A DNA stretch of 51,416 nt from Pseudomonadota bacterium (GTDB lineage Bacteria; Pseudomonadota; Gammaproteobacteria; Xanthomonadales; Rhodanobacteraceae). Under the pieces are notes generated by a model that was not told where the DNA came from, ran no database searches, and saw nothing but the letters and a program-made list of their open reading frames with translations. A program made the position numbers and the translations under genes. Shown piece by piece: positions 36,439-44,282 of this stretch. The stretch spans positions 1 to 51,416 of the forward strand of contig JAKQJM010000028.1 of assembly GCA_029561145.1 (NCBI GenBank), written 5' to 3'. How positions within the stretch are numbered: the stretch's first letter is position 1; each line of letters opens with the position of its first letter.

Positions 36439-36732
36439 ACCTTGCGCGCCCGCCGAGCGCGGCGGCGTGTCGCACGCGTTGGTCGTGGCATCACTGCGTT
36501 TGACCCGCCGAGCGGGCTCGATGACCCACTCGGGCCGGAATGTTTTTCCGGCGCTTCGTGATCGTGTCGATCAGGATTGCCAGCAACGAAGTCCGGATGT
36601 GTCGATCCGGGCTTCGATTGTCGACTGGCCTGTCGGCCTGTCGTGGATCTTGCGCGCACTGGCGTCGTCGTCGATACGTGAATCCGGTGCCTGCGAAACC
36701 GGGCGAAGCATGTCGACTTGCCGAGGAATCGA
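36439..36732. other. 294-bp gene-free region between convergent yegP and M20 peptidase genes
   Basis: Contains a 7-bp stem GCCGGAA (36534-36540) with TTCCGGC (36546-36552) around TGTTT and, right after yegP, an imperfect GC-rich inverted repeat (near 36449-36470). These probably end the two convergent transcripts. Short open frames here have no family features and are not called. Confidence 0.45.
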
Positions 36733-38064
36733 TCAGTCGGCGCTGGCAGGCTTCAACAGATCCAGTGCGGCGACGGTCATGGCTTCGATGCCGAGTCGTA
36801 TCGAGGGCTCGGGGTCGATCTTGAACCGCGCCGAATGGTGTCCGGCGACGGCAGGTCCGCCAGCCCTGGCGGCGTCGAAAGCGGCTTGCGGCGTGCCGCC
36901 GACATTGAAGTAGAACCCCGCTACGCCGAGCTCCGGCTGCACGAAGTAGGCGAAGTCTTCGGCACCCATGCCGGTGCGTGGCTGAGACTTCAGGGTTTCG
37001 TCGCCGAAGGTGCGAACGAACACGGCGCGCATTCGGGCGGTCAATGCCGGATCGTTGAGAGTGACCGGAGTCGACTCGACGGCCAGGTTCACTTCCGGCA
37101 AGCGGTCTTCCGGCATGCCGTTCATGCGGCCGACGTTTTCCGCAATGCGCTTGATGCCATCGAGCAGCACCTTGCGCACCGCTTCATCATCCGAACGTAC
37201 CGTCAGTTGCAGCACGGCGCGGTCGGAAATGATGTTGTGCTTGGAGCCGGAATGGAACGCGCCTACCGTCACGACACCCGGCGACAGCGGTGATATCTCG
37301 CGGCTGACCAGGGTCTGCAAGGCGAGCACGATTTCAGCGCCCATGACGATCGGGTCCTTGCCCTGTTGCGGGCTGGCGCCGTGTGCGCCAACGCCATGCA
37401 CGATGATGTCGATGGTGTCGGAAGACGAACCAACGATGCCCGGATCGGCAATGAGGGCGCCGGTCGGGCTGTCGGCATCGACGTGGAAGGCGAGCGCGTA
37501 GTCGGGTTTCGGGAAGCGCGTATACAGGCCGTCCTCAAGCATCTTGCGCGCGCCGGCGATGCGTTCCTCCGCAGGCTGCACGACAAACACCAGGGTGCCG
37601 TGCCAGTCTTTTTTCAGCGACGCCATGCGTGTCGCCGTTCCAAGCAGGGCGGTGATGTGCGTGTCGTGGCCGCAGGCATGCATGACGGGCGATTCGACGC
37701 CGTCGATGCCGACCTGCACCGCGGTCGATGCATTGGCCAGGCCGCTGGCTTCCTTGATCGGCAGGCCATCCATGTCGGCGCGAATCAGCACGGTCGGGCC
37801 TTCGCCGTTGCGCAACACGCCGACCACGCCGGTACCGCCGACTTTCTCGGTAACCGTCATGCCCGGAACCCTGCGCAATTCCCTGGCCATGCGCGCCGCG
37901 GTCGCCGTTTCCAAGTAGGACAATTCGGGGTGTCGATGGAACCAGTCGAACATGGCGGCAAGGCGATGGTCGTAGTCGTTCTTCACGGCGGCTGAAAGTT
38001 CCGATGCCGCCCGGGCCTGGCCGGACAAGACGACTGCGAGACAGAACAGCAAGGCAGGGCGCAT
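36733..38064 (-). CDS. Exported M20 family amidohydrolase/metallopeptidase
   Basis: 443 residues from the ATG at 38064; the open frame upstream runs antisense into the fusion gene and is rejected. A signal peptide (PALLFCLAVVLSGQARA) is cleaved near residue 19, so it is periplasmic. M20D features: FHRHPELSYLET, TVLIRADMDGLPI, the metal-binding HACGHDTHITALLG, FVVQPAEERIAGARKML, AFHVDADSPTGALI, and GMGAEDFAYFVQ; all metal residues appear present. Such enzymes hydrolyse N-acyl amino acids or conjugates (hippurate/IAA-amino acid hydrolase type). TATACT on the minus strand at 38099-38094 is a good -10 candidate. It is divergent from the hydroxylase-sulfotransferase fusion. Confidence 0.92.
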   Translation of the reverse strand: MRPALLFCLAVVLSGQARAASELSAAVKNDYDHRLAAMFDWFHRHPELSYLETATAARMARELRRVPGMTVTEKVGGTGVVGVLRNGEGPTVLIRADMDGLPIKEASGLANASTAVQVGIDGVESPVMHACGHDTHITALLGTATRMASLKKDWHGTLVFVVQPAEERIAGARKMLEDGLYTRFPKPDYALAFHVDADSPTGALIADPGIVGSSSDTIDIIVHGVGAHGASPQQGKDPIVMGAEIVLALQTLVSREISPLSPGVVTVGAFHSGSKHNIISDRAVLQLTVRSDDEAVRKVLLDGIKRIAENVGRMNGMPEDRLPEVNLAVESTPVTLNDPALTARMRAVFVRTFGDETLKSQPRTGMGAEDFAYFVQPELGVAGFYFNVGGTPQAAFDAARAGGPAVAGHHSARFKIDPEPSIRLGIEAMTVAALDLLKPASAD

Positions 38065-38181
38065 GGCATGAATCTCGGGCGACGGGAGCGCAGAGTATAG
38101 GCAGTCCGGATAGCGGGTGCGGGTCCCATGCGCAAGCGCCGGTGCGTCAATCTTGCCGGCGAAGGCGATCGGCAAAGATGC

Positions 38182-38187
38182 GATACT
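38182..38187 (+). promoter_or_regulatory. Candidate -10 element (GATACT) of the fusion gene
   Basis: GATACT ends 6 bases before the ATG at 38194, with no SD between. A leaderless transcript would result. No -35 at standard spacing is seen; TTGCCG at 38153-38158 is too far (23 bases). Confidence 0.3.
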
Positions 38188-38193
38188 GCCCCG

Positions 38194-40101
38194 ATGAAAT
38201 TGCAGGTTCCGTTTGTGCAACTGCCCCTCGTGTTCGATGCGCCGCGACTTCTCGCCGAAGTCGATCGGCTCGGCGAGAGCGCATGGCGTCCGCATCCGCA
38301 GGGCTTTGCGGGCAATTCGGCCTTGCCCTTGATCGCGGTCAATGGGGATCCGTCCAGCGATTCGATCTCTGGGCCGATGCGTCCGACCGCACATCTCGAT
38401 GCGTGTCCGTATCTGCGCCAGATCCTTGCCAGTATCGGCGCGGTTTGGGGGCGCAGCCGGCTCATGCGTCTCTCCGGTCATGCCGAAGTGCCCATGCATG
38501 CCGACCTGGCCTACTACTGGCGTGACCGCGTGCGCGTGCACGTGCCGATACAAACCCAGCCTACGGTTCGTTTCCAGTGCGGTGACGCCGAAGTGAACAT
38601 GGCCGAAGGCGAGTGCTGGATCTTCGACACCTGGCGCCTGCACCGGGTGATCAATGCCAACCCGGCGCAACGCATCCACCTGGTTGCCGATACGGTCGGC
38701 AGCGAACGTTTCTGGGAACACGCCAGCGGCGGGCGCGTGCCGGGACGACCGGTACCCAACTGGCAACCGCGCCGGATCGGTCCCGATCCGGAACGCGTTC
38801 CTGAACTCGTCTACGAATCCGAGAATCTCGGAAGCGTGATGACACCCTGGGAATTGCGCGAGCATCTCAATTTCCTGCTCGGCGAATCGATACCGACGCC
38901 ACAGATGGCCACGATCCAGCAGGTGTGCGCGCGCTTCAATGCAACCTGGCTCGGACTGTGGGCGCGCTATGGTCCGAGCGAGAAAGGCTGGTCGGATTAT
39001 CGTGCCGCGCTCGAACCGTTCTCGGCGGAAATGCAGCGATTGGCGGAAACCCTGCTGCTCAGAAACGGCATGCGCTTCCTTGGTGCGTTCCGCGCGATGA
39101 TCGTGCAGGCGGCGCTGAGCGATGATCCTGCGCGCGGACTCGAGGTCAAGGGTGACTACGATCCCGATGCTTTCGCCGAATCACCCGGTAGCGAAAGCAG
39201 GACCGTCACGGCCGCGACGCAACCACGTGTCGAGTCGAATCCGGACCGCACGCCGGTCGATCGGACCGGGCGGCGATTCGATCGCCCGGTCATCATCCTG
39301 TCTTCACCACGTTCGGGTTCGACCCTGCTCTTCGAGACGCTGATGCGGGCGCCGGGTCTGCACACGGTGGGTGGCGAGAGCCACGTCCAGATCGAAGGTC
39401 TGGACGAACTGCATCCGGCAGCGCGCAACTTCGATTCGAACCGACTCGATGCCGATGCGGCGACGCCCGAGTTGATCGAACGGCTGCGCGAACGATTCGA
39501 GGCTGGCTTGCGCGATCGCGATGGTGGGCGTCCGCCGACCGGGCCGATTCGACTGCTCGAGAAAACACCGAAGAACGCGTTGCGGATCCCGTTCCTGCGC
39601 AAGGTGTTTCCCGATGCGCATTTCGTCTACCTGTATCGCGATCCGCGTGAGGTGCTGTCGAGCATGATCGAGGCCTGGACCTCGGGCAACTTTCGAACCT
39701 ATCCGCGATTGCCGGGCTGGCAAGGTCCGGCCTGGTCGCTGGTGCTGGTGCCGGGGTGGCGCGAATGGAGCGGTCGCCCGTTGCCCGAAATCGTCGCGCG
39801 CCAATGGGAGGCGACGACGCGCATCCTGCTCGACGATCTGGCGGCGGTCACCGGCGAGCGCGTTCATCGGATCCGCTACGACCGCTTCCTCGCCGATCCG
39901 CAAGCCCAGGTCCGCCGACTCTGCAACGAACTCGATCTGGCCTGGGATCTTGAACTCGAAGCCCATCTGCCGCATTCGCGCTACACCATGTCGGCCCCTG
40001 CGCCCGAGAAATGGCGGCGCCATGAACGCGAGATCGAGGCAGTGATGCCCCTGATCGAGGCGACACGCATGCGCGCGGAGTCCTTCTTGCGCGATCGCTA
40101 G
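38194..40101 (+). CDS. Fusion of an Asp/Asn beta-hydroxylase-type 2-oxoglutarate oxygenase with a sulfotransferase
   Basis: 635 residues from ATG 38194. Residues about 1-190 are an Asp/Asn beta-hydroxylase-type (PF05118-like) double-stranded beta helix: Fe ligands H102 and D104 in VPMHADLAYYW, RVHVPIQTQPTVRF, then GECWIFDTWRLHRVINANP with H150 and the 2-oxoglutarate arginine R160 in QRIHLVAD. Residues about 200-355 form a helical and then disordered linker (Ser/Arg/Thr-rich). Residues about 364-635 are a PAPS-dependent sulfotransferase: 5'-phosphosulfate loop LSSPRSGSTLLFETL, RLLEKTPKN, the 3'-phosphate motif FVYLYRDPREVLSSM, and YDRFLADP. No signal peptide, so cytosolic. The natural prediction is hydroxylation followed by O-sulfation of one substrate. 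The substrate is unknown. Confidence 0.88.
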   Translation: MKLQVPFVQLPLVFDAPRLLAEVDRLGESAWRPHPQGFAGNSALPLIAVNGDPSSDSISGPMRPTAHLDACPYLRQILASIGAVWGRSRLMRLSGHAEVPMHADLAYYWRDRVRVHVPIQTQPTVRFQCGDAEVNMAEGECWIFDTWRLHRVINANPAQRIHLVADTVGSERFWEHASGGRVPGRPVPNWQPRRIGPDPERVPELVYESENLGSVMTPWELREHLNFLLGESIPTPQMATIQQVCARFNATWLGLWARYGPSEKGWSDYRAALEPFSAEMQRLAETLLLRNGMRFLGAFRAMIVQAALSDDPARGLEVKGDYDPDAFAESPGSESRTVTAATQPRVESNPDRTPVDRTGRRFDRPVIILSSPRSGSTLLFETLMRAPGLHTVGGESHVQIEGLDELHPAARNFDSNRLDADAATPELIERLRERFEAGLRDRDGGRPPTGPIRLLEKTPKNALRIPFLRKVFPDAHFVYLYRDPREVLSSMIEAWTSGNFRTYPRLPGWQGPAWSLVLVPGWREWSGRPLPEIVARQWEATTRILLDDLAAVTGERVHRIRYDRFLADPQAQVRRLCNELDLAWDLELEAHLPHSRYTMSAPAPEKWRRHEREIEAVMPLIEATRMRAESFLRDR

Positions 40102-40228
40102 CCCATCGTTCAGCCGGCGCTACAAGTCGGTCGGCACAATGGGGGCGTTCAAGGTCTGCCGAAATCACGTCCGGGTGATCCCGGAACGCTGCGGCATCCG
40201 AATCGTCACCGACTCAAGGAGCTGACTC

Positions 40229-40849
40229 ATGGCTGCAGCTAGACCCTTCGTCTCAGACATCGCGAACATTCGCAAGCGTGCGCGTGAGCATATCGAGCGT
40301 GGCGCCGTCACCGACGGCTACAAGGCCGACCGCGACACCGTGATCAAGATACTCAACGAGGCGCTCGCGACGGAAATCGTCTGCGTACTCCGCTACAAGT
40401 ATCACCACTACATGGCATCGGGCATCAATGCGCAGAGTGTGGCGGCCGAATTCCTCGAACATGCCAACGAGGAGCAGGGGCATGCCGACCAGATCGCGGA
40501 GCGCATCACCCAGCTTGGCGGCGCGCCGAATTTCTCGCCGGAAGGAATGCTGACGCGCAGCCATTCCGACTATGTGGAGGGCGATGATCTCGTCGACATG
40601 ATCAAGGAAAACCTCGTGGCCGAGCGCATCGCGATCGACAGTTATCGCGAGATCGTCGCCTATCTCGGCACGGCCGACTCGACCACGCGCCGCATCATGG
40701 AAGGAATCCTCGCAGTCGAGGAAGAGCACGCCGAGGACATGAGCACCCTGCTCGAGCAGCTTGGCAAGAAAGGCGAGCCCGCGAAGCCGGCCAAACGCCG
40801 CTCGGCGCCCGCGAAGGCCGACAACAACGGAAGGAAGTCCGCGCGTTGA
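40229..40849 (+). CDS. Ferritin-like protein (bacterioferritin/Dps superfamily) with a basic C-terminal tail
   Basis: 206 residues. Four-helix ferritin core: helix A with LNEALATEIVCVLRYKYHHY, helix B with FLEHANEEQGHADQIAERI, helix C with MIKENLVAERIAIDSYREIV, helix D with ILAVEEEHAEDMSTLLEQL. The E, ExxH, E, ExxH set gives a di-iron ferroxidase site. Residues about 180-206 form a Lys/Ala/Pro/Arg tail (KPAKRRSAPAKADNNGRKSA) that looks like a DNA- or RNA-binding extension. SD AAGGAG precedes the ATG. It lies between the fused hydroxylase-sulfotransferase and the convergent split pair. Storage or detoxification of iron is likely; a link to the Fe(II)-dependent hydroxylases is only a possibility. 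Confidence 0.9.
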   Translation: MAAARPFVSDIANIRKRAREHIERGAVTDGYKADRDTVIKILNEALATEIVCVLRYKYHHYMASGINAQSVAAEFLEHANEEQGHADQIAERITQLGGAPNFSPEGMLTRSHSDYVEGDDLVDMIKENLVAERIAIDSYREIVAYLGTADSTTRRIMEGILAVEEEHAEDMSTLLEQLGKKGEPAKPAKRRSAPAKADNNGRKSAR

Positions 40850-40865
40850 GCGCAACGAACGCTCA
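40847..40865. terminator. Hairpin shared by two convergent stop codons
   Basis: TGAGCG (40847-40852) pairs with CGCTCA (40860-40865) around CAACGAA. The first arm begins with the stop of the ferritin-like gene and the second ends with the stop of the sulfotransferase on the other strand. Short and without U tracts; a weak bidirectional end at most. Confidence 0.4.
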
Positions 40866-41558
40866 GCCGTCGAAGCGGTAACCGTACTTCTGGATGAGCG
40901 ACTGGTCGCGTTCGGCTACGAGCGCGACCAGTTCTTCATCGTAATATTCGTCGATCGAATCGCGTTTCGACGCATTGCGCGGCGCTGCCTGTTCGATGAA
41001 ATCGCGTAGCGCGGGCGCCATGGCGCCGTCGATGCCCTGCAGGAAATCGAGCAGATCGGCGCGCAGGTTTTCGACACGACCGATCGTCGCCCGATGCATT
41101 GCGTCGCCGTACATGTAGTCGTGGAGATAGCTGTAGAAGCCCATGCCCGAGTCGCGGATCGGCGCGAGCGCAAAGCCGGGCAGATTCAGGCCCTGATTGG
41201 CGTAGGCGTTTGGCAACAGGCCGATCAAGGCATCGAGCTTTCCGCTGCCGCTGCCGAGATCGAGCAGGTTGCGCAAGGTGCCGCGAAAATCGAGCGAACG
41301 GTTTTCACTCGCCGCCCGAAACAGGACATTGGGTTGCGCCATCCGCGACTGGAACGCGTACCAGGATGCGTAGTAGCTCCACGGACTGCGCACGAAGCCG
41401 AGCACGGGCAGGTCAGCCAGTTCCGCCGGAATCGCCCGGCTTGGCAGGTGGTAGCCGAGCATCCGCGCCTCGGGAAAGAAGCGCATCAGGCATTCGTTGA
41501 CGAAGGTGCCGCCCGATTTGTGCAGATGGACATAGACGAACTTGCGCGTGGCGATCAT
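40863..41558 (-). CDS. Stand-alone sulfotransferase family protein
   Basis: 231 residues from the ATG at 41558, which overlaps the hydroxylase stop by 4 bp; a longer open frame upstream only shadows the hydroxylase. The N-terminal FVYVHLHKSGGTFVNECL is the 5'-phosphosulfate (PAPS) loop of the cytosolic sulfotransferase type (K-S-G-G-T), and LGFVRSPWSYYASWYAF gives the 3'-phosphate site (R57, S58). The C-terminus EYYDEELVALVAERDQSLIQ is typical of short bacterial members. No TM segment is seen. Translation coupled to the hydroxylase argues that both act on the same substrate. Pairwise similarity to the sulfotransferase half of the fusion is low outside the loops. Confidence 0.85.
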   Translation of the reverse strand: MIATRKFVYVHLHKSGGTFVNECLMRFFPEARMLGYHLPSRAIPAELADLPVLGFVRSPWSYYASWYAFQSRMAQPNVLFRAASENRSLDFRGTLRNLLDLGSGSGKLDALIGLLPNAYANQGLNLPGFALAPIRDSGMGFYSYLHDYMYGDAMHRATIGRVENLRADLLDFLQGIDGAMAPALRDFIEQAAPRNASKRDSIDEYYDEELVALVAERDQSLIQKYGYRFDG

Positions 41559-42211
41559 GCGCGGCGGGCTTGGGCCGCACCGGCACTCAGCAGCGCCTCG
41601 ATCGCGCGATCGCTTCGTCCAAGGCCGCGATCGGCCTTGGCCAGCAGGCCCACCAATGCCGGACTGCAAAGGAAGTCGCAAATCATGTGGATGCGCGACT
41701 GGCCTGCATGCGCATTGACCACGCCATGTTCGGCGCTGTTGTTGAGCGCCCAGATTTCGCCCGGACGCATGTGGTAGTTGAGTCCCGCGCAATACATCCA
41801 GACGTCGTCATTGGTCGTGATCGGGAAATGCAGCCGGATCGTCTTGCTGAAATAGTCGGCGCGATCGATATGCGGAGCGATCACCGCCCCCGCCGGCAGC
41901 ATGGCTAGCAGGCAACGCATCGGCTGGGCCGGGACCAGCTGCTCGATCAGTTCGCGCAGATAGGGTACGTGCGCGATCGCCTCGCGCTCGGCGATCGGCA
42001 GTTCGCCTTCGGCCGGCGCGTGGCCGCGCAGGAAGATCGCCTGGGCCGGATTGTGCACACCGACACGCCCGCCACGGTGGCCCCACGAGCCATCCGGCAG
42101 CGCCGCGATATCAGCGAGCGCTCGTTCGACATCGAAATCGATGCCAAGGCGCGCGCAGCCGCCGATCAGGGTGACCTTGTCGAGCAGAGGTTGGTCGGGA
42201 AGGTTGAGCAT
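41555..42211 (-). CDS. Stand-alone Asp/Asn beta-hydroxylase-type 2-oxoglutarate oxygenase
   Basis: 218 residues. Fe ligands are H114 and D116 in VIAPHIDRADYFSKTIR and H162 in ALNNSAEHGVVNAHAG; R173 in SRIHMICDF should bind 2-oxoglutarate. The C-terminal part aligns by eye with the N-terminal domain of the fusion protein: both share the pattern G-E-x-W-x4-to-6-H-x-V-x-N-A-x4-R-I-H-x3-D. This makes the two oxygenases paralogues. It is the first gene of a two-gene unit with the sulfotransferase. No signal peptide. Predicted to hydroxylate an amino-acid residue, peptide or small amide; no substrate gene is seen nearby. Confidence 0.88.
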   Translation of the reverse strand: MLNLPDQPLLDKVTLIGGCARLGIDFDVERALADIAALPDGSWGHRGGRVGVHNPAQAIFLRGHAPAEGELPIAEREAIAHVPYLRELIEQLVPAQPMRCLLAMLPAGAVIAPHIDRADYFSKTIRLHFPITTNDDVWMYCAGLNYHMRPGEIWALNNSAEHGVVNAHAGQSRIHMICDFLCSPALVGLLAKADRGLGRSDRAIEALLSAGAAQARRA

Positions 42212-42290
42212 GGATGGCCCGCAACGTTTCCTGTTGGGCCCTAGTCTATCGCGAGAACGGCGCGACGCCGGTCTTGCCGGCTCTGTCGGA

Positions 42291-43061
42291 TCATGCGGCG
42301 TAGATCGCGCGACAAGCTTCGGTCAGGTTGCTCATCGCGGTACGGTAGGGGCCGGGACCATGACTGATTCGCGCCACGCCAAGCGCCGCGAGCTGCTCGA
42401 ATGTGGGTGCCGGCGCCGACTTCATGATGTTGAGGGGCAGCGGCGATTCCTTCGCGGCACGCTCGATCAGGCCCGGATCGACGAGACCCGGTATGAACAG
42501 GCCATCGGCGCCAGCATCGGCATAGGCGCGCCCGCGTTCGAGCGAAGCGCGCAACAGCGCGAGGTCATGGTTCGCGCGCGGTGTCTGCATGAAATCGTCG
42601 GTACGTGCATTGATGAAGAACGGGATGCCCGCAGACTCGGCCGCCACGCGGGCTCGCGCGATGCGCCTGGCACCGTCCGCAGGCTCGCGCAGCGAACCAT
42701 CCTGCGGGAAGCTGTCTTCGAGATTGCAGCCGATGGCGCCGGCTTCGATGACGCGCGCAACGCTTCGCCCGACATCGGCGGGCGTTTCGCCGTAGCCGCT
42801 CTCAAGGTCGATCGAAACCGGCAGCTCGACCGAACCAACGATCCGCTTCAGGTTGTCGATGACGAAGTCGAAGGGGACCCGTTCGCCATCTTCATATCCA
42901 TGCGCTGCAGCGACCGACCAGCTGCCCAGGGCGATCGCCTTGGCGCCACCTGCCGCGACCGCTCGTGCGGAACCGGCGTCCCAGGCATTGAACAGCACGA
43001 GCGGCTTTCCGCGGACATGGAGCAAGCGGAATTGCTCGGCAAACAGGTTCTGGTCGGACAT
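42291..43061 (-). CDS. Isocitrate lyase/PEP mutase superfamily enzyme
   Basis: 256 residues from the ATG at 43061. TIM barrel with the superfamily pattern: PLVLFNAWDAGSARAVAAGG at the start (the NAWDAxSA motif typical of the oxaloacetate-decarboxylase/phosphonomutase-like bacterial group), LPVSIDLESGYGETP (metal-binding Asp/Glu), GCNLEDSF, FFINARTDDFM and GADGLFIPGL. The isocitrate-lyase KKCGH-type cysteine motif is absent, so it is not glyoxylate-cycle AceA. C-C bond lyase or decarboxylase activity on an oxaloacetate-like or methylisocitrate-like acid is likely, exact substrate unknown. It lies 79 bases upstream of the hydroxylase-sulfotransferase pair on the same strand and may share its transcript. 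Confidence 0.88.
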   Translation of the reverse strand: MSDQNLFAEQFRLLHVRGKPLVLFNAWDAGSARAVAAGGAKAIALGSWSVAAAHGYEDGERVPFDFVIDNLKRIVGSVELPVSIDLESGYGETPADVGRSVARVIEAGAIGCNLEDSFPQDGSLREPADGARRIARARVAAESAGIPFFINARTDDFMQTPRANHDLALLRASLERGRAYADAGADGLFIPGLVDPGLIERAAKESPLPLNIMKSAPAPTFEQLAALGVARISHGPGPYRTAMSNLTEACRAIYAA

Positions 43062-43144
43062 CGGAATCCCGGATAGACAGGCCGACGACGGGTCGACGTG
43101 GTGCACCGATTGTCCGCCGAAACGACTCGCGCAGGGAGGTGAGG

Positions 43145-43327
43145 TCACGCGGCGAGCAGTTTCTCGCGTTCTTCCTGCAGCAGGCGCTCATTGACGCGGA
43201 TGAACTCGGCGAGCAGTTCGTCCTGCGGCGTGCTGGCCAGCTCGGCCTTGGCGCAGCGGATCCATGCTTCAACGCGGGTCAGGGTCTTGATCGCGGCGAG
43301 TGTGTCGCGGGCTTCTTTGCGCATCAT
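43145..43327 (-). CDS. 60-residue charged helical protein of unknown function
   Basis: 60 residues from the ATG at 43327, which has an excellent SD (AGGA at good spacing on the minus strand); a second Met at 43324 is possible. The sequence is almost entirely charged helix (MMRKEARDTLAAIKTLTRVE, then ELASTPQDELLAEFIRVNER and LLQEEREKLLAA), one cysteine, no membrane segment. The longer open frame from 43417 has no SD. It lies 83 bases upstream of the PEP mutase-family gene on the same strand. I do not recognise a family; the clean RBS is the main support for it being real. Confidence 0.6.
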   Translation of the reverse strand: MMRKEARDTLAAIKTLTRVEAWIRCAKAELASTPQDELLAEFIRVNERLLQEEREKLLAA

Positions 43328-43456
43328 GTCTTTCCTGGAGGAGCGGACCGCTTCCGCTTCGAAGTTTCGTGGGATGAGCCGATGCCCGTTGTGGGCAAGG
43401 CGGACAGCATCAGGCAACGTCGTTCGGCTGTCGTTGGGGTTTCATCGCGTCGGCAT

Positions 43457-43472
43457 GTAGGAAATATCCTAC
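43457..43472. promoter_or_regulatory. Perfect inverted repeat GTAGGA-AATA-TCCTAC
   Basis: A 16-base inverted repeat with 6-bp arms and AT-rich centre in the 356-base gap between the divergent 60-residue protein gene and the DUF3224 gene. The form fits a dimeric helix-turn-helix regulator, for example a LuxR/NarL-type response regulator. Symmetric placement means it could control either gene. The rest of the gap has no visible gene. Confidence 0.5.
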
Positions 43473-43683
43473 GCGACGTGTGCGAAATCCCGGTTCGTTG
43501 CCAGTTGCGTGACGGCTGACACGACTCCGGAATCCTGGGTTTGCCAGGCAGTCCGGCCGGGTGGTCGCGCGTAGTCGAGCAATGCGTGCATCATGCAATC
43601 GACCTCCACGGGCACACGGTGGAGGATTCGGCGCGTTTGCAGCGCCTTTCCAGCATCGTTGGTTTTCGCCCCGGGAGGTAATC

Positions 43684-44181
43684 GTGAAAACACGAACCGT
43701 GATCGTGCCAGTCATCGCGGCGATCGCCGCCACAGCCACCTGTTTCGCCATTCCGCCCCCCAGTCCAAAGGAGATTCCGGCCATGCATGCCAGTGGTGAG
43801 TTCGAGGTCAAGGTTACTCCGCAGAAAGCCGACAATGCCGATGCCGAGGCCGGCGGATTCGCACGACTCGCGCTGAACAAGCGCTATCACGGCACACTCG
43901 ATGCCATTGGTCAGGGCGAGATGCTGGCGTCCGGTGACGGCAGCACGGCCGGCGCCTATGTCGCGATCGAGAAGGTCAGTGGCTCGCTGGCTGGCCGCAA
44001 GGGCAGTTTCGTGCTCCTGCACAGCGCCGTCATGGTCGGTGGCGTGCCACGCGACTGGTCGATCACCGTGGTGCCTGAATCGGGTACCGGGGAATTGAAA
44101 GGGCTCGAAGGCAGCGCTCGCATCACGATTGCCGGCGGCAAGCATTCGTATGCTTTCGAGTACCGCTTGCCGGAGTCGTGA
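43684..44181 (+). CDS. Exported DUF3224-type protein
   Basis: 165 residues from GTG 43684, which follows the SD GGGAGG at good spacing and starts a signal peptide (KTRTVIVPVIAAIAATATCFA, cleavage near residue 22). The mature part shows the DUF3224 (allene-oxide-cyclase-like barrel) pattern: SGEFEVKVTPQKAD, HGTLDAIGQGEMLASGDG, GAYVAIEKVSGSLAGRKGSFVLLHS, and the end GTGELKGLEGSARITIAGG with YAFEYRLPES. Most family members are cytosolic as I know them; this one is exported. Function unknown. A long hairpin lies 100 bases after the stop. Confidence 0.85.
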   Translation: MKTRTVIVPVIAAIAATATCFAIPPPSPKEIPAMHASGEFEVKVTPQKADNADAEAGGFARLALNKRYHGTLDAIGQGEMLASGDGSTAGAYVAIEKVSGSLAGRKGSFVLLHSAVMVGGVPRDWSITVVPESGTGELKGLEGSARITIAGGKHSYAFEYRLPES

Positions 44182-44282
44182 ACGGATCGGGGCGGGCGAA
44201 TGAGCCTTGCGTGATGTGCGAGCGTTCGAGGACGGGCCATGGTTGCGGGCGCTCCCGGATATGAGTGCCACCCAACGATGCT

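Noticed and set aside
42291-43061. Calling this gene isocitrate lyase (aceA) or methylisocitrate lyase (prpB)
   Set aside because: The catalytic KKCGH-type cysteine motif is absent and the protein is short; only superfamily membership is supported.
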